A stretch of DNA of 64,000 nt from Nitrosomonadales bacterium (GCA_016716325.1 JADJWO010000001.1:1364001-1428000); one strand, 5' to 3'; positions 33,299 to 41,832 are shown, counted from the first letter of the stretch. Numbers and translations: made by a program. Notes: generated from the letters alone by a model not told the origin.

Positions 33299-33316
33299 AC
33301 AACCCGAAGGGGTTAT
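33299..33316. promoter_or_regulatory. Dyad motif upstream of the sqr-family gene
   Basis: ACAACCC-GAAG-GGGTTAT, one mismatch from a perfect arm pair. It is centred about 125 bp upstream of the flavoprotein gene at 33433 and follows directly after the NarL-family regulator gene. Confidence 0.65.
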
Positions 33317-33432
33317 ATCCCCCCCACCCCGATATGGCTATAGACACCCCGAGCGAGGATTGCGCCTAATAGGACACCGAATGCTGGCATGCGCAGCATC
33401 TGCACACTTCATTTATCCAGGGAGGAGACAAC

Positions 33433-34704
33433 ATGGCGCACATCGTCATCATGGGAGCGGGCATCGGCGGCATGCCGACTGCTTATGAAATGAGGGAGGT
33501 GCTTGAAAAGAAGCACAAGGTGACCGTCGTCTCGGACAGCGAAAACTTCCACTTCACGCCTTCCAACCCTTGGGTGGCGGTCAAATGGCGTTCCCGCAAG
33601 CAGATCGAATTCCCGGTGCGCGCCTATCTGGAGCGCAAGGGCATCGATTTCTTCTCCACCGGCGTCAAGCGCGTGCATCCCGAACAGAACCAGCTCGAAC
33701 TCAACGATGGCAAGCTGCTCGACTACGATTACCTGGTGATCGCCACCGGGCCCAAGCTGGCCTTTGAAGAAGTCGAAGGGCTGGGTCCGCACGGCGGACA
33801 CACCTACTCCATCTGCCATGTCGATCACGCGATGACATCGCATGACGAATGGGAGAACTTCTGCAAGAACCCCGGCCCCATCGTGGTCGGCGCGGTACAG
33901 GGCGCATCCTGTTTCGGCCCCGCCTACGAATACGCCTTCATCATGGAGACCGATCTGCGCAAGCGCAAGATACGCAACAAGGTCCCGATGACCTTCGTCA
34001 CGTCCGAACCCTACATCGGCCACCTCGGCCTGGGCGGTGTCGGCGATTCCAAGGGCATCCTCGAATCCGGCATGCGCGACAAGCACATCAAGTGGATCTG
34101 CAACGCCAAGGTCACCAAGGTCGAAGCGGGCAAGATGTACGTCACCGAACACGACGACATGGGCGCGGAAAAAAAGAAGCACGAACTGCCTTTCAGCTAC
34201 AGCATGATGCTGCCCGCCTTCAAGGGCATCGATGCCGTATTCGGCATCGAGGGTCTGACCAATCCGCGCGGCTTCATCACCGTGGACAAGCACCAGCGCA
34301 ACGCGAAATACAGGAACATCTTCGCGGTCGGCGTCTGTGTCGCCATTCCCCCGGTAGAAGCGACCCCCATCCCGGTCGGCACCCCCAAGACCGGCTACAT
34401 GATCGAATCCATGGTGACCGCCACCGTGCGCAACATCAAGGCCGATCTGAACGGTGAACCGGCCGATCACGAAGCCACCTGGAACGCGGTATGCCTGGCC
34501 GATTTCGGCGAGAGCGGCGTGGCCTTCGTGGCGATCCCGCAGATCCCGCCGCGCAACGTCAACTGGTTCTCCGAAGGCAAGTGGGTGCATCTTGCCAAGG
34601 TCGGGTTCGAGAAATATTTCATCCGCAAGATGAAGAAAGGTTCGTCCGAGCCGTTCTACGAAGGCAGCATCATGAAAATGCTGGGCATCGAGAAGCTGAA
34701 GTAA
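33433..34704 (+). CDS. Sulfide:quinone oxidoreductase-family flavoprotein
   Basis: A protein of 423 residues with AGGGAGGAG upstream. The FAD-binding GAGIGGMPTAYEM (8-20), a cysteine in GAVQGASCFGPAYE (around 155), a second in VGVCVAIPP (around 300) and the VGTPKTGYMIESM segment place it in the SQR/FccB-like family. The wide spacing of redox cysteines differs from the best-studied SQRs, so the subtype is open. The C-terminus (FEKYFIRKMKKGSSEPFYEG) is amphipathic and could bind the membrane. It is preceded by the dyad motif and ends at a terminator. Confidence 0.85.
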   Translation: MAHIVIMGAGIGGMPTAYEMREVLEKKHKVTVVSDSENFHFTPSNPWVAVKWRSRKQIEFPVRAYLERKGIDFFSTGVKRVHPEQNQLELNDGKLLDYDYLVIATGPKLAFEEVEGLGPHGGHTYSICHVDHAMTSHDEWENFCKNPGPIVVGAVQGASCFGPAYEYAFIMETDLRKRKIRNKVPMTFVTSEPYIGHLGLGGVGDSKGILESGMRDKHIKWICNAKVTKVEAGKMYVTEHDDMGAEKKKHELPFSYSMMLPAFKGIDAVFGIEGLTNPRGFITVDKHQRNAKYRNIFAVGVCVAIPPVEATPIPVGTPKTGYMIESMVTATVRNIKADLNGEPADHEATWNAVCLADFGESGVAFVAIPQIPPRNVNWFSEGKWVHLAKVGFEKYFIRKMKKGSSEPFYEGSIMKMLGIEKLK

Positions 34705-34723
34705 CCCGTTACCTGAAACAGAC

Positions 34724-34755
34724 AGGCCTCCGGTTGCAAAGCCGGAGGCCTTTTT
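34724..34755 (+). terminator. Intrinsic terminator after the sqr-family gene
   Basis: GGCCTCCGG (34725-34733) pairs with CCGGAGGCC (34742-34750), followed by five T. It is a strong, compact hairpin. Confidence 0.93.
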
Positions 34756-34838
34756 CATCCAGGGCCGGCGGTATGCATTGCGCGGCCGGAAGCGGTTCGC
34801 TGTTATCATCCCCCCATGCCTTTCGCACAATTTGAAAT

Positions 34839-36026
34839 ATGACCTACTCGGCCATCCTCAGCGCATCGCTGTTCCTGCTCGTCGTCTTTACGGTCGAGCG
34901 CGTATGCCGTCGCTGGGGCGTGCCTTCCGTCATTGTCCTGGTGGCGAGCGGCCTGATCGCAAAACCCGTCCTCGACTCCATCGGCGTACGGCTGAACTGG
35001 GCCGACATGCTGGTTCCCATCGTCGGCACGGTCGGCCTTGTACTCATCGTGCTGGAAGGCGCGCTGGACATCGAACTGAAACGCGAGCGCCTCCACCTCA
35101 TCAGCTCGACCTTCTCGCTCGCCCTGTCCGGGTTCGCCGTATGCCTGCTGATCTTCGCTGTCGCCGCGCATCTGGTGCTGGACCTCAACCCGGTGCATGC
35201 GCTGTTGCTGGCCACCCCCTTCGCCGTCATCAGCAGCGCGGTGGCGATCCCCAGCAGCGGCTTCCTGCCGCCCGACGGGCGCAATTTCGTGGTCTATGAA
35301 AGCTCCATGTCCGACATCATCGGCGTGCTGGTGTTCTTTTCGCTGTTCGGCGCGGAAGGCAGCGTCACCAACGCCCTGCTGTCCCTGCTGGGCGGCGGCC
35401 TGCTGTCCCTGCTGCTTTCCCTGCTGTGCGCGCTGGCGCTGATGATCGTGCTCATGCGCGTGGACGGGCATATCCGCTTCGTACCCCTGCTGGCCGGGCT
35501 GTTCGCCCTCTACTCCATCGGCGAGCTGCTGCGCCTGTCGCCCCTCATCATGGTGCTGTTCCTCGGCATACTGCTCAACAAACCTTCTCTCGTCACCCGC
35601 CACAAACCCTTCCAGCACTGGATCAACGAGGACTATCCCACGACCCTTGCGCAATTCAAGATCCTGGTCACGGAACTGACCTTCGTCGTGCGCGGTTTCT
35701 TCTTCGTGCTGCTGGGTTACTGGACCAATCTGTCGGACGTGTTCTCGCCCCACGCCTGGCTGATCGCACTGCTGATGCTGGCCGTCATCTACGCAAGCCG
35801 CCATGCCATATTGCGACTGCTGCTGCCGCCCGCCGAGGCCAAACCGCTGGTCTGGATCGCCCCGCGCGGGCTGATCACCGTGCTGCTGTTCCTGCAGACA
35901 CGCGAACACTTCTCCCTGCCGGATCATTTCAACGGGGCGGTGATCCTGGTGGTGCTGATCTCTTCGGCGCTGATATTGGCCGCGCGCGGCACGCACCGGA
36001 ACACCGCAGACAAGCCGTCCCCCTGA
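34839..36026 (+). CDS. Cation:proton antiporter (CPA1-like)
   Basis: A protein of 395 residues with about eleven hydrophobic segments of the Na+/H+ exchanger superfamily. The likely ion-binding acidic residues lie in YESSMSDIIGVLVFF (about 150-164), and VLEGALDIELKRERL marks the fourth segment. It ends without the long cytoplasmic tail of NhaP proteins. It may help with acid or sodium balance during sulfur oxidation, which releases protons; this is general reasoning only. Confidence 0.83.
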   Translation: MTYSAILSASLFLLVVFTVERVCRRWGVPSVIVLVASGLIAKPVLDSIGVRLNWADMLVPIVGTVGLVLIVLEGALDIELKRERLHLISSTFSLALSGFAVCLLIFAVAAHLVLDLNPVHALLLATPFAVISSAVAIPSSGFLPPDGRNFVVYESSMSDIIGVLVFFSLFGAEGSVTNALLSLLGGGLLSLLLSLLCALALMIVLMRVDGHIRFVPLLAGLFALYSIGELLRLSPLIMVLFLGILLNKPSLVTRHKPFQHWINEDYPTTLAQFKILVTELTFVVRGFFFVLLGYWTNLSDVFSPHAWLIALLMLAVIYASRHAILRLLLPPAEAKPLVWIAPRGLITVLLFLQTREHFSLPDHFNGAVILVVLISSALILAARGTHRNTADKPSP

Positions 36027-36067
36027 CATCTCCCGATCCGGCCGCTGTTGCGGAAAAGTCGTGCGGC

Positions 36068-36604
36068 TTACTTCTTCGCGTGCGCGGGCCGGAACACCCT
36101 GCATTGCGCGGGATCGGCCTCCAGATACGCACCACCGATGAGATCGATGCAGTAGGGAACGGCGGGGAAAACCGCGTTCAGACAATCGTCAATCGCAGAT
36201 GGTTTGCCCGGCAGGTTCACGATCAGGCTCTTGCCGCGTATCCCGGCGGTCTGGCGCGACAATATTGCGGTAGGCACGAACTTGAGCGACTCGGCACGCA
36301 TCAGTTCGCCGAAGCCCGGCATCATCTTCTCGCACACGGCCTCGGTCGCTTCCGGCGTCACATCGCGCAGTGCCGGGCCGGTGCCTCCGGTGGTGACGAT
36401 CAGGCTGCACCCTTCCCCGTCGGACAGCTCGATCAGCGTCTGCTCGATGAATGCTTGCTCGTCCGGGATCACGCGCGCCACGGCTTCCCATTCGCTGCTC
36501 AGTACGCGCGTGAACCACGCCTGCATCGCCGGGCCGCCCTTGTCCTCGTATTCACCGCGGCTGGCGCGGTCGGATACCGTCACGAAACCGATGCGTGCTT
36601 TCAT
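36068..36604 (-). CDS. mogA: Molybdopterin adenylyltransferase
   Basis: A protein of 178 residues from MKARIGFVTVSDRAS, with the conserved TTGGTGP (around 70-76) and the RGKSLIVNLPGKP segment of MogA/MoaB proteins. It adenylates molybdopterin before metal insertion by MoeA, which is encoded next upstream. It is the last gene of a leftward molybdenum cofactor group. Confidence 0.92.
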   Translation of the reverse strand: MKARIGFVTVSDRASRGEYEDKGGPAMQAWFTRVLSSEWEAVARVIPDEQAFIEQTLIELSDGEGCSLIVTTGGTGPALRDVTPEATEAVCEKMMPGFGELMRAESLKFVPTAILSRQTAGIRGKSLIVNLPGKPSAIDDCLNAVFPAVPYCIDLIGGAYLEADPAQCRVFRPAHAKK

Positions 36605-36620
36605 TCTGCAACCCTCAATT

Positions 36621-36752
36621 CGTCCACGAAACACACGAAAGGCACGAAAAATAACGCATCACATTCACTTGGTGCCACTCCCTTCTGGTTACATTTCATG
36701 CTGCAAAAGTTCTTGTTTCTTGTTCGTGATCATTCGTGTATTTCCTGGACAA
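36621..36752. repeat. Intra-operon inverted repeat (CACGAAA family), moeA-mogA gap
   Basis: The left arm CGTCCACGAAACACACGAAA and the right arm TTCGTGATCATTCGTGTATT with a following CCTGGAC are inverted copies about 130 bases apart. They fill the gap between moeA and mogA. The same kind of element is found at 18747, 60246 and 62168. Confidence 0.75.
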
Positions 36753-36770
36753 CTGCCTTTTCCAGGCCCG

Positions 36771-38075
36771 TCACCACGCTCCACCAGCTTCATCCAGATA
36801 CCCCGTGCCATCCAGCAGTTGTACCGTCACCTGTTCGCCTGCCGCGATGCCCTTGCTCTCTGCCGGCACCACCATCAAGCCCTCGGCCATCGCCATCGAA
36901 CGCAGGATGCCGCTGCCCTGGTCGCCGGTCGGCGTCGCCATGAAACCACCGCCCTCCCTGCCCAGCATCACGCGCACGAACTCGGTGCGGCTGTGCCTGT
37001 GCTTCACATCGCGTGTCAGTCTGGCCGTCACTGTACTGCGGAACAATCTGGAGTGGCCCATGATGCAGCGCAGCGCGGGCCCGACGAACTCCTCGAAGCA
37101 GACCATGCCGGAGACCGGATTGCCCGGCAGCCCGAACACCCAGGTCAGCGGTGCGACACCGAAAGCCATCGGATGTCCCGGCTTCATCGCCACGCGCCAG
37201 AACTTCATCTGCACGCCGAGCGCTTCCAGTGTGGGACGCACGTAGTCGTGCACGCCGACCGAGGTGCCGCCGGAGACCAGCAGCACATCGAACTGCAAGC
37301 CGCGTTGCAGCATCTCATTCAAGTGTTGCGGCTCGTCGCGCGCGATGCCGAGCAACACGGGCTGTATACCCAACGCCTGCACCTGCGCCATCAGCGCATA
37401 GCTGTTCGCATCCGGGATCTTGTTCGCATCGAACGGCTCGTCCAGCCCTTCCAGTTCATCGCCGGTGGACAGGATCGCCACGCGCGGCAAACGCCACACT
37501 TCGACACTCACCGCCTTCACCATCGCCAGCATGCCGACCACGCCCGGCGTGATCGTCGTACCAGCCGTCAGCACCACCTCGCCCGTTCGCATGTTCTCGC
37601 CACGGTCGCGGATATCGTTGCGCGGCTTCACCGCGACGTTGATGCGCACCCAATTTCGTAAATTGCTTTTCTCGATTGCCTCCTCGCCCGCTTGCGGGAG
37701 AGGATCGAGGAGAGGGCCGCCATCCGCCACAGCCTGCGTATCCTCCACACGGATCACCGCATCGGCACCCTGCGGCACCGGTGCACCGGTCATGATGCGC
37801 GCGCACTGCCCGGCCTGTACGGTCTTGCCCGGCATGTCGCCGGCCTTGATGTCCTCGATGATCTCAAGCACCACCGGGGCACTCACCACATCGGCACTGC
37901 GCAATGCGTAACCATCCATCGCCGACAAGTCATACGGCGGCTGGTCGCGATTGGCCTTGATGTCGGCCGCCAGCACACGACCCAGCGCCTGCTGCAACGG
38001 CACCGACTCCGTGCCCGATCTCTTCATCGCTTCGATGACGCATCGCTGCGCCGCTGCTACGGTCAAATCTGCCAT
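36771..38075 (-). CDS. moeA: Molybdopterin molybdenumtransferase, with repeat-derived insertion
   Basis: A protein of 434 residues against roughly 400-410 for typical MoeA. Signature stretches are PPYDLSAMDGYAL (about 47-59), GENMRTGEVV and LLVSGGTSVGVHDYV, the molybdopterin-binding loop. MoeA inserts molybdate into adenylated molybdopterin. Between VEDTQAVADGG and VRINVAVKP the protein has about twenty extra residues encoded by a palindromic repeat at 37678-37715 that leaves the frame open. The extra segment lies in a surface region between domains, so activity may be kept. Confidence 0.92.
   Translation of the reverse strand: MADLTVAAAQRCVIEAMKRSGTESVPLQQALGRVLAADIKANRDQPPYDLSAMDGYALRSADVVSAPVVLEIIEDIKAGDMPGKTVQAGQCARIMTGAPVPQGADAVIRVEDTQAVADGGPLLDPLPQAGEEAIEKSNLRNWVRINVAVKPRNDIRDRGENMRTGEVVLTAGTTITPGVVGMLAMVKAVSVEVWRLPRVAILSTGDELEGLDEPFDANKIPDANSYALMAQVQALGIQPVLLGIARDEPQHLNEMLQRGLQFDVLLVSGGTSVGVHDYVRPTLEALGVQMKFWRVAMKPGHPMAFGVAPLTWVFGLPGNPVSGMVCFEEFVGPALRCIMGHSRLFRSTVTARLTRDVKHRHSRTEFVRVMLGREGGGFMATPTGDQGSGILRSMAMAEGLMVVPAESKGIAAGEQVTVQLLDGTGYLDEAGGAW
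37678..37715. repeat. Palindromic repeat inside the moeA coding sequence
   Basis: GCCTCCTCGCCCGCTTGCGG and the following GAGAGGATCGAGGAGAGG match the element at 1186-1224 between dsrA and dsrB with few changes. Here it is read in frame as part of MoeA (LLDPLPQAGEEAIEKS). Confidence 0.8.
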
Positions 38076-38093
38076 CACATTCTCACCATTCTT

Positions 38094-38159
38094 GTCGTTC
38101 CCGCGAAAGCGGGAACCCAGTCATTTCAGAAACTGGATTCCCGCTTTCGCGGGAATGAC
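38094..38159. repeat. REP-like inverted repeat (GTCATTCCCGC family)
   Basis: GTCGTTCCCGCGAAAGCGGG and CCCGCTTTCGCGGGAATGAC form nested hairpins. It lies between mobA and moeA. Related copies are at 39655-39778, 43403-43469 and 53273-53339. This is a widespread intergenic repeat type in proteobacteria. Confidence 0.88.
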
Positions 38160-38162
38160 GAA

Positions 38163-38738
38163 TCATTTCTGTGCCGCTTGATAATCCTGCGGCGTATCCA
38201 GATCGAAAAAACCGCGCAGTTGCGGATCCCACTCGCGCAATTCCGCTTCTTCCACATAGCGCACATCCAGCTCCCGCAACACACCGCGCAAGCTCCTATC
38301 TTCGCCCGCCAGACGCGCGCGCATCGTCTCCAGCGCGCGCACCGCATAGAACGCCGCCAGCGGTTGCGGATGCCCGCCCACCCGTGGCACCACGGCCTGA
38401 TGTTCGCCGCGCAATTCAGCCATGCGCGCAACGATGGCTGGCTGAATGAACGGCATGTCGCACGCCAGCACGAACATCCACGGGGTATCCACTTCCGCCA
38501 AACCCGCTACCAGCCCCGCCAGCGGGCCACCATCCGCTTCGGCATCGCACACCTGCGGCAACGCCACTTCCGCGCGCGGCTGCCGCACGCTGACCAGCAC
38601 CCCGGGGAACAATCCGCGCATCGTGTCCGTCACGCGCTCCAGCAAGGTCGCACCATCCAGCACCAGTGCCGCCTTGTCCTGCCCCATGCGGCTGGAATCA
38701 CCACCGGCGAGGATCAGCGCGGTGCAGTCTTCGATCAT
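38163..38738 (-). CDS. mobA: Molybdenum cofactor guanylyltransferase
   Basis: A protein of 191 residues from MIEDCTALILAGG. The nucleotide-binding LILAGGDSSRMGQDKAAL (about 8-25) and the metal-binding LACDMPFI are typical of MobA, which attaches GMP to molybdopterin. The bis-MGD form made this way is what DMSO reductase-family enzymes such as SoeA need. It lies two bases after mobB. Confidence 0.93.
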   Translation of the reverse strand: MIEDCTALILAGGDSSRMGQDKAALVLDGATLLERVTDTMRGLFPGVLVSVRQPRAEVALPQVCDAEADGGPLAGLVAGLAEVDTPWMFVLACDMPFIQPAIVARMAELRGEHQAVVPRVGGHPQPLAAFYAVRALETMRARLAGEDRSLRGVLRELDVRYVEEAELREWDPQLRGFFDLDTPQDYQAAQK

Positions 38739-38740
38739 GC

Positions 38741-39238
38741 TCAGGTCCGCTGCAGAATGAAGTCGATGATGCCGTCCACGTCGTCCAGCGCGAAATGCGG
38801 CAACTGCGGGTGCGCCCCGGCGACATCGGTGACCATCGCGATCAGGCCATCCTCGACGGCACAGCGCGGGACCGCCGAACATGCACGCCGCAACACCTCG
38901 ATCTTCGCGCCCGGCGCATGCGAGAAACCTTCCGCCAGCACAAGGTCGGCCTCGCCCAGAAAGCGTTCGGCCAGTTGCTGCGGTTCGCGCTGCTCCCTGG
39001 CGTCCGCGACAAGTTGCAACGCATCGCGGGTGAGCAGCATGCTCATGACCGCACCGGCATCCTTGTAGCGGTAACTGTCCTTTCCCGGCGTATCCAGTTC
39101 CACCCTGTGATGCGCATGCTTGATCGTGGCGACGCGCAAGCCGCGTTGCGCCAGTTCGCGAATCAACTTCTCGACCAGGGTGGTTTTTCCCGAACCGGAA
39201 TGGCCCGAGAAAATGATCACGGGTGGGGCGTGACCCAT
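38741..39238 (-). CDS. mobB: Molybdopterin-guanine dinucleotide biosynthesis adaptor
   Basis: A protein of 165 residues with a Walker A motif, FSGHSGSGKTTLVEKL (about 10-25), and the MobB-type HAHHRVELDTPGKDSYRYKDAGA segment (shown in short here by its HAHHR and GKDS parts). It is a GTP-binding partner of MobA. Its start overlaps the moaE end by about 20 bases. Confidence 0.92.
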   Translation of the reverse strand: MGHAPPVIIFSGHSGSGKTTLVEKLIRELAQRGLRVATIKHAHHRVELDTPGKDSYRYKDAGAVMSMLLTRDALQLVADAREQREPQQLAERFLGEADLVLAEGFSHAPGAKIEVLRRACSAVPRCAVEDGLIAMVTDVAGAHPQLPHFALDDVDGIIDFILQRT

Positions 39239-39642
39239 GCTTCCCCTTCCAACGTGGTCTCCTTCTTCCAGATCGGCACGCGCTGTTTGAGTTCGTCGAT
39301 CATCCAGCGGCAGGCGTCGAAGGCGGCGGCGCGATGGGCGGCGGCGGCGGCGATGAACACGATGTTGTCGCCCGCCTTGACGGTGGTGACGCGGTGCACG
39401 ATACGGGCGTCGATCAGGTTGAACTTGCTGATGGCCACTTCGCGCAATTTGCGCATCTCGGCCAGCGCCATGCTGCCGTAGGCCTCGAAGCTGATCTGAC
39501 TGACGTCATGCCCTTCCGAGAAGTCGCGCGCACAGCCGAGGAAGGTGGCAATGCCGCCGATGCGCCTGGAGGATGCCTTGAGCGCGGCGATCTCTGCGTC
39601 TTGCGAGAAGTCTTCTTGCTGGATGCGGACAGATTCGTTCAT
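39217..39642 (-). CDS. moaE: Molybdopterin synthase catalytic subunit
   Basis: A protein of 141 residues from MNESVRIQQ. It has the MoaE features FLGCARD (about 34-40), the VHRVTTVKAGDNIVFIA segment and the C-terminal PIWKKE with catalytic lysines. With MoaD it converts cPMP to molybdopterin. A REP-like repeat separates it from moaD. Confidence 0.94.
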   Translation of the reverse strand: MNESVRIQQEDFSQDAEIAALKASSRRIGGIATFLGCARDFSEGHDVSQISFEAYGSMALAEMRKLREVAISKFNLIDARIVHRVTTVKAGDNIVFIAAAAAHRAAAFDACRWMIDELKQRVPIWKKETTLEGEAWVTPHP

Positions 39643-39654
39643 CCCCCCTCCTTT

Positions 39655-39778
39655 GTCATTCCCGCGCAGGCGGGAATCCAGCAAGTATTAAAGCCCTGCA
39701 TAGCAGACAAGCCCGGAAGTCGGCCTGCTACGCAGGGATTGGTTTGACCATCTGGATTCCCGCGTTCGCGGGAATGAC
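39655..39778. repeat. REP-like inverted repeat pair between moaD and moaE
   Basis: GTCATTCCCGCGCAGGCGGG opens the element and CCCGCGTTCGCGGGAATGAC closes it, with about 80 unrelated bases in between that include a smaller imperfect hairpin around GCAGACAAGCCCGG. It belongs to the same family as 38094-38159. Confidence 0.85.
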
Positions 39779-39804
39779 GGGATGACAGGAATATCTTCTG
39801 CATT

Positions 39805-40044
39805 TCAGCCCCCCGAAAATTTCGCCATAAAGGCGATCTCGTCGTTGTCTTTCAGTGCCGTCTGCTTGTCGTGCACCTGCTCCTGATTGACGGCGATGAA
39901 GCTGACGATGCTGAGTGCGCCGGGGTGTTGCATGCCGACCTTGCGGGTAACGTCGTGCAGGGTCATGCCGTCGGTGTATTCGATCTCCATCTCGCGCATC
40001 TGCACGCGGTCAGCGACCGGGCCGAAGAACAGGATATTGATCAT
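39805..40044 (-). CDS. moaD: Molybdopterin synthase sulfur carrier subunit
   Basis: A protein of 79 residues from MINILFFGPVADRV to the C-terminal double glycine (AKFSGG), which forms the thiocarboxylate donor. The ubiquitin-like MoaD fold and the terminal GG are diagnostic. It is grouped with moaE, moaC and moaA. Confidence 0.93.
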   Translation of the reverse strand: MINILFFGPVADRVQMREMEIEYTDGMTLHDVTRKVGMQHPGALSIVSFIAVNQEQVHDKQTALKDNDEIAFMAKFSGG

Positions 40045-40057
40045 TTCTCCCCCAAGT

Positions 40058-40192
40058 TTGTGAAAAAATTCGTCGCGAGCGCCGACAGGTCGGGGACGCC
40101 CGGCGCGCAGCCACCGGAATGTACAGCCAGTACATGAGGACGGCGAGCACCGCGCAACCCCGAGATGACAAGCGCAGCAGAATTTTTCACGA
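40058..40192. repeat. Large imperfect palindrome between moaC and moaD
   Basis: GTGAAAAAATT (40060-40070) pairs with GAATTTTTCAC (40180-40190), enclosing a GC-rich stretch with a central GTACAGCCAGTAC hairpin. The whole 135-bp unit looks like a mobile palindromic repeat. Its right end touches the last bases of moaC. Confidence 0.7.
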
Positions 40193-40687
40193 ACTTTCCT
40201 CTCGTTTCCACACGCCACTCTTCCCGCCGCGCTTCTCATCGAGCTGCACGTTCTCGATGCGCATGCCGCGGTCGATGGCCTTGCACATGTCGTAGACAGT
40301 GAGCAGCGCGACGTTGACTGCGGTCAGCGCCTCCATCTCGACACCGGTCTGACCGACGCAACTCGCGGTGACCACGGCCTGCAGGCCGACGCAGCCCTGC
40401 GCGTCCGCTTCGGTCACTTCGCTGAATTCCACCTGCACCCCGGAGAGCGCGATGGCATGGCACATGGGAATGATATCCGGCGTGCGCTTGGCGGCCATCA
40501 CCGCGCCGACGTCCGCGACCGCCAGCACATCGCCCTTGCCTATCTTGCCGTCGCGGATGCGCTGCAGGGTGTCCGGCTGCATGCGGATGATGCCGCTGGC
40601 GATGGCGACGCGCACCGTGGCCTCCTTGCCGGACACATCCACCATGCGCGCCCTGCCGCTATCCGAAAAATGGTTCAACTGTTTCAT
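40187..40687 (-). CDS. moaC: Cyclic pyranopterin monophosphate synthase
   Basis: A protein of 166 residues from MKQLNHFSD. Conserved PMCHAIALSGV (around 75-85), VGQTGVEMEALTAV and YDMCKAIDRGM, with the catalytic lysine and aspartate, identify MoaC. It completes the first step of cofactor synthesis started by MoaA, whose gene lies directly upstream. Confidence 0.95.
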   Translation of the reverse strand: MKQLNHFSDSGRARMVDVSGKEATVRVAIASGIIRMQPDTLQRIRDGKIGKGDVLAVADVGAVMAAKRTPDIIPMCHAIALSGVQVEFSEVTEADAQGCVGLQAVVTASCVGQTGVEMEALTAVNVALLTVYDMCKAIDRGMRIENVQLDEKRGGKSGVWKREESS

Positions 40688-40716
40688 CCGTAAATACCGT
40701 TGCCGTTCACGATAAC

Positions 40717-41832
40717 TCAACCGCCGATATATGACATCTCGATCTTCTTTCCCTGCGCGGCCGTCGCTGTATGGCGCAACTGCGAATAACGGTCCGCCCG
40801 CCGTTCCCAGCACCCGGCGACCATGTCGTCCAGCGCCCGGTCAGCCGCCCCGTGGCGCAACGGTTCGCGCAGGTCCAGCCCGTCCACCGCGAACAGACAG
40901 GTATAGAGCCTGCCGTCCGTCGACAACCTGGCGCGTGTGCACCCGTCGCAGAACGCCTGGGTGACCGACGCGATCAACCCGATCTCGCCCCCGCCATCCA
41001 GATAACGCCAGCGCTCCGCCACCTCTCCGTGGTAGTTGGGGCCGACCGGATGGACCGGGTATCGGTCGGCGACCCGCTCCAGCATCTCCCGCGCCGGGAC
41101 CACATCGTCCATGCGCCAGCCATTGGTGGAACCCACGTCCATGTATTCGATGAAGCGCAGCACGATGCCGCTGTTGCGAAAATGCCCGGCCATCGGCACG
41201 ATCTCGTGGTCGTTCGCACCGCGCCGGACCACCATGTTGACCTTGATGAAGTCAAATCCCGCCCGTTGCGCGGCCTCTATCCCCTCCAGCACGGTAGCGA
41301 CCGGAACCTCCGAATCGCTCATGCGCCTGTAAGTCGCCTCGCTCAGCCCGTCCAGGCTGACGGTAAGGCGGGCCAGTCCCGCATCCTTCAGCGATCGCGC
41401 TTTCTGCGACAGCAGCAGCCCATTGGTGGTCAGCGCGACCTCCACGGGCACCCCCTCCGGATCGCGCAATGACGCAAGCTTCCCGACCAGTTTTTCGATG
41501 CCGCGCCGCAACAGCGGCTCGCCGCCGGTCAGGCGTATCTTTTTCACCCCCAGCCGGATGAACGGCCGGGCCAGCCGCTCGATCTCCTCGAAGCTGAGCA
41601 ACTCGGCACGCGGCAGGAAGGCATAGCGTTCACCGAATACCTCGCGCGGCATGCAATAGGTGCAGCGCAGATTGCAGCGGTCGGTGACCGAGATGCGCAG
41701 GTCACGCAGCGGACGCTGCATGCGGTCGACGATGGCTCCCCCATGAACGCCCGGCATGGCCGGCGCACGCCAAGCCGACACGGCTCGCGCCCTCGCGGAA
41801 TGGACAGGAATGATTTTGGATGTATCGGACAT
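40717..41832 (-). CDS. moaA: GTP 3',8-cyclase (radical SAM)
   Basis: A protein of 371 residues from MSDTSKIIPV. The radical SAM cluster motif CNLRCTYC lies near residues 55-62, the glycine-rich RLTGGEPLLRRG near 100, and the C-terminal cluster motif FCDGCTRARLSTDG near 300; it ends in the GG pair that is essential in MoaA (YIGG). It heads the leftward moa-mob-moe-mog group. Confidence 0.95.
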   Translation of the reverse strand: MSDTSKIIPVHSARARAVSAWRAPAMPGVHGGAIVDRMQRPLRDLRISVTDRCNLRCTYCMPREVFGERYAFLPRAELLSFEEIERLARPFIRLGVKKIRLTGGEPLLRRGIEKLVGKLASLRDPEGVPVEVALTTNGLLLSQKARSLKDAGLARLTVSLDGLSEATYRRMSDSEVPVATVLEGIEAAQRAGFDFIKVNMVVRRGANDHEIVPMAGHFRNSGIVLRFIEYMDVGSTNGWRMDDVVPAREMLERVADRYPVHPVGPNYHGEVAERWRYLDGGGEIGLIASVTQAFCDGCTRARLSTDGRLYTCLFAVDGLDLREPLRHGAADRALDDMVAGCWERRADRYSQLRHTATAAQGKKIEMSYIGG

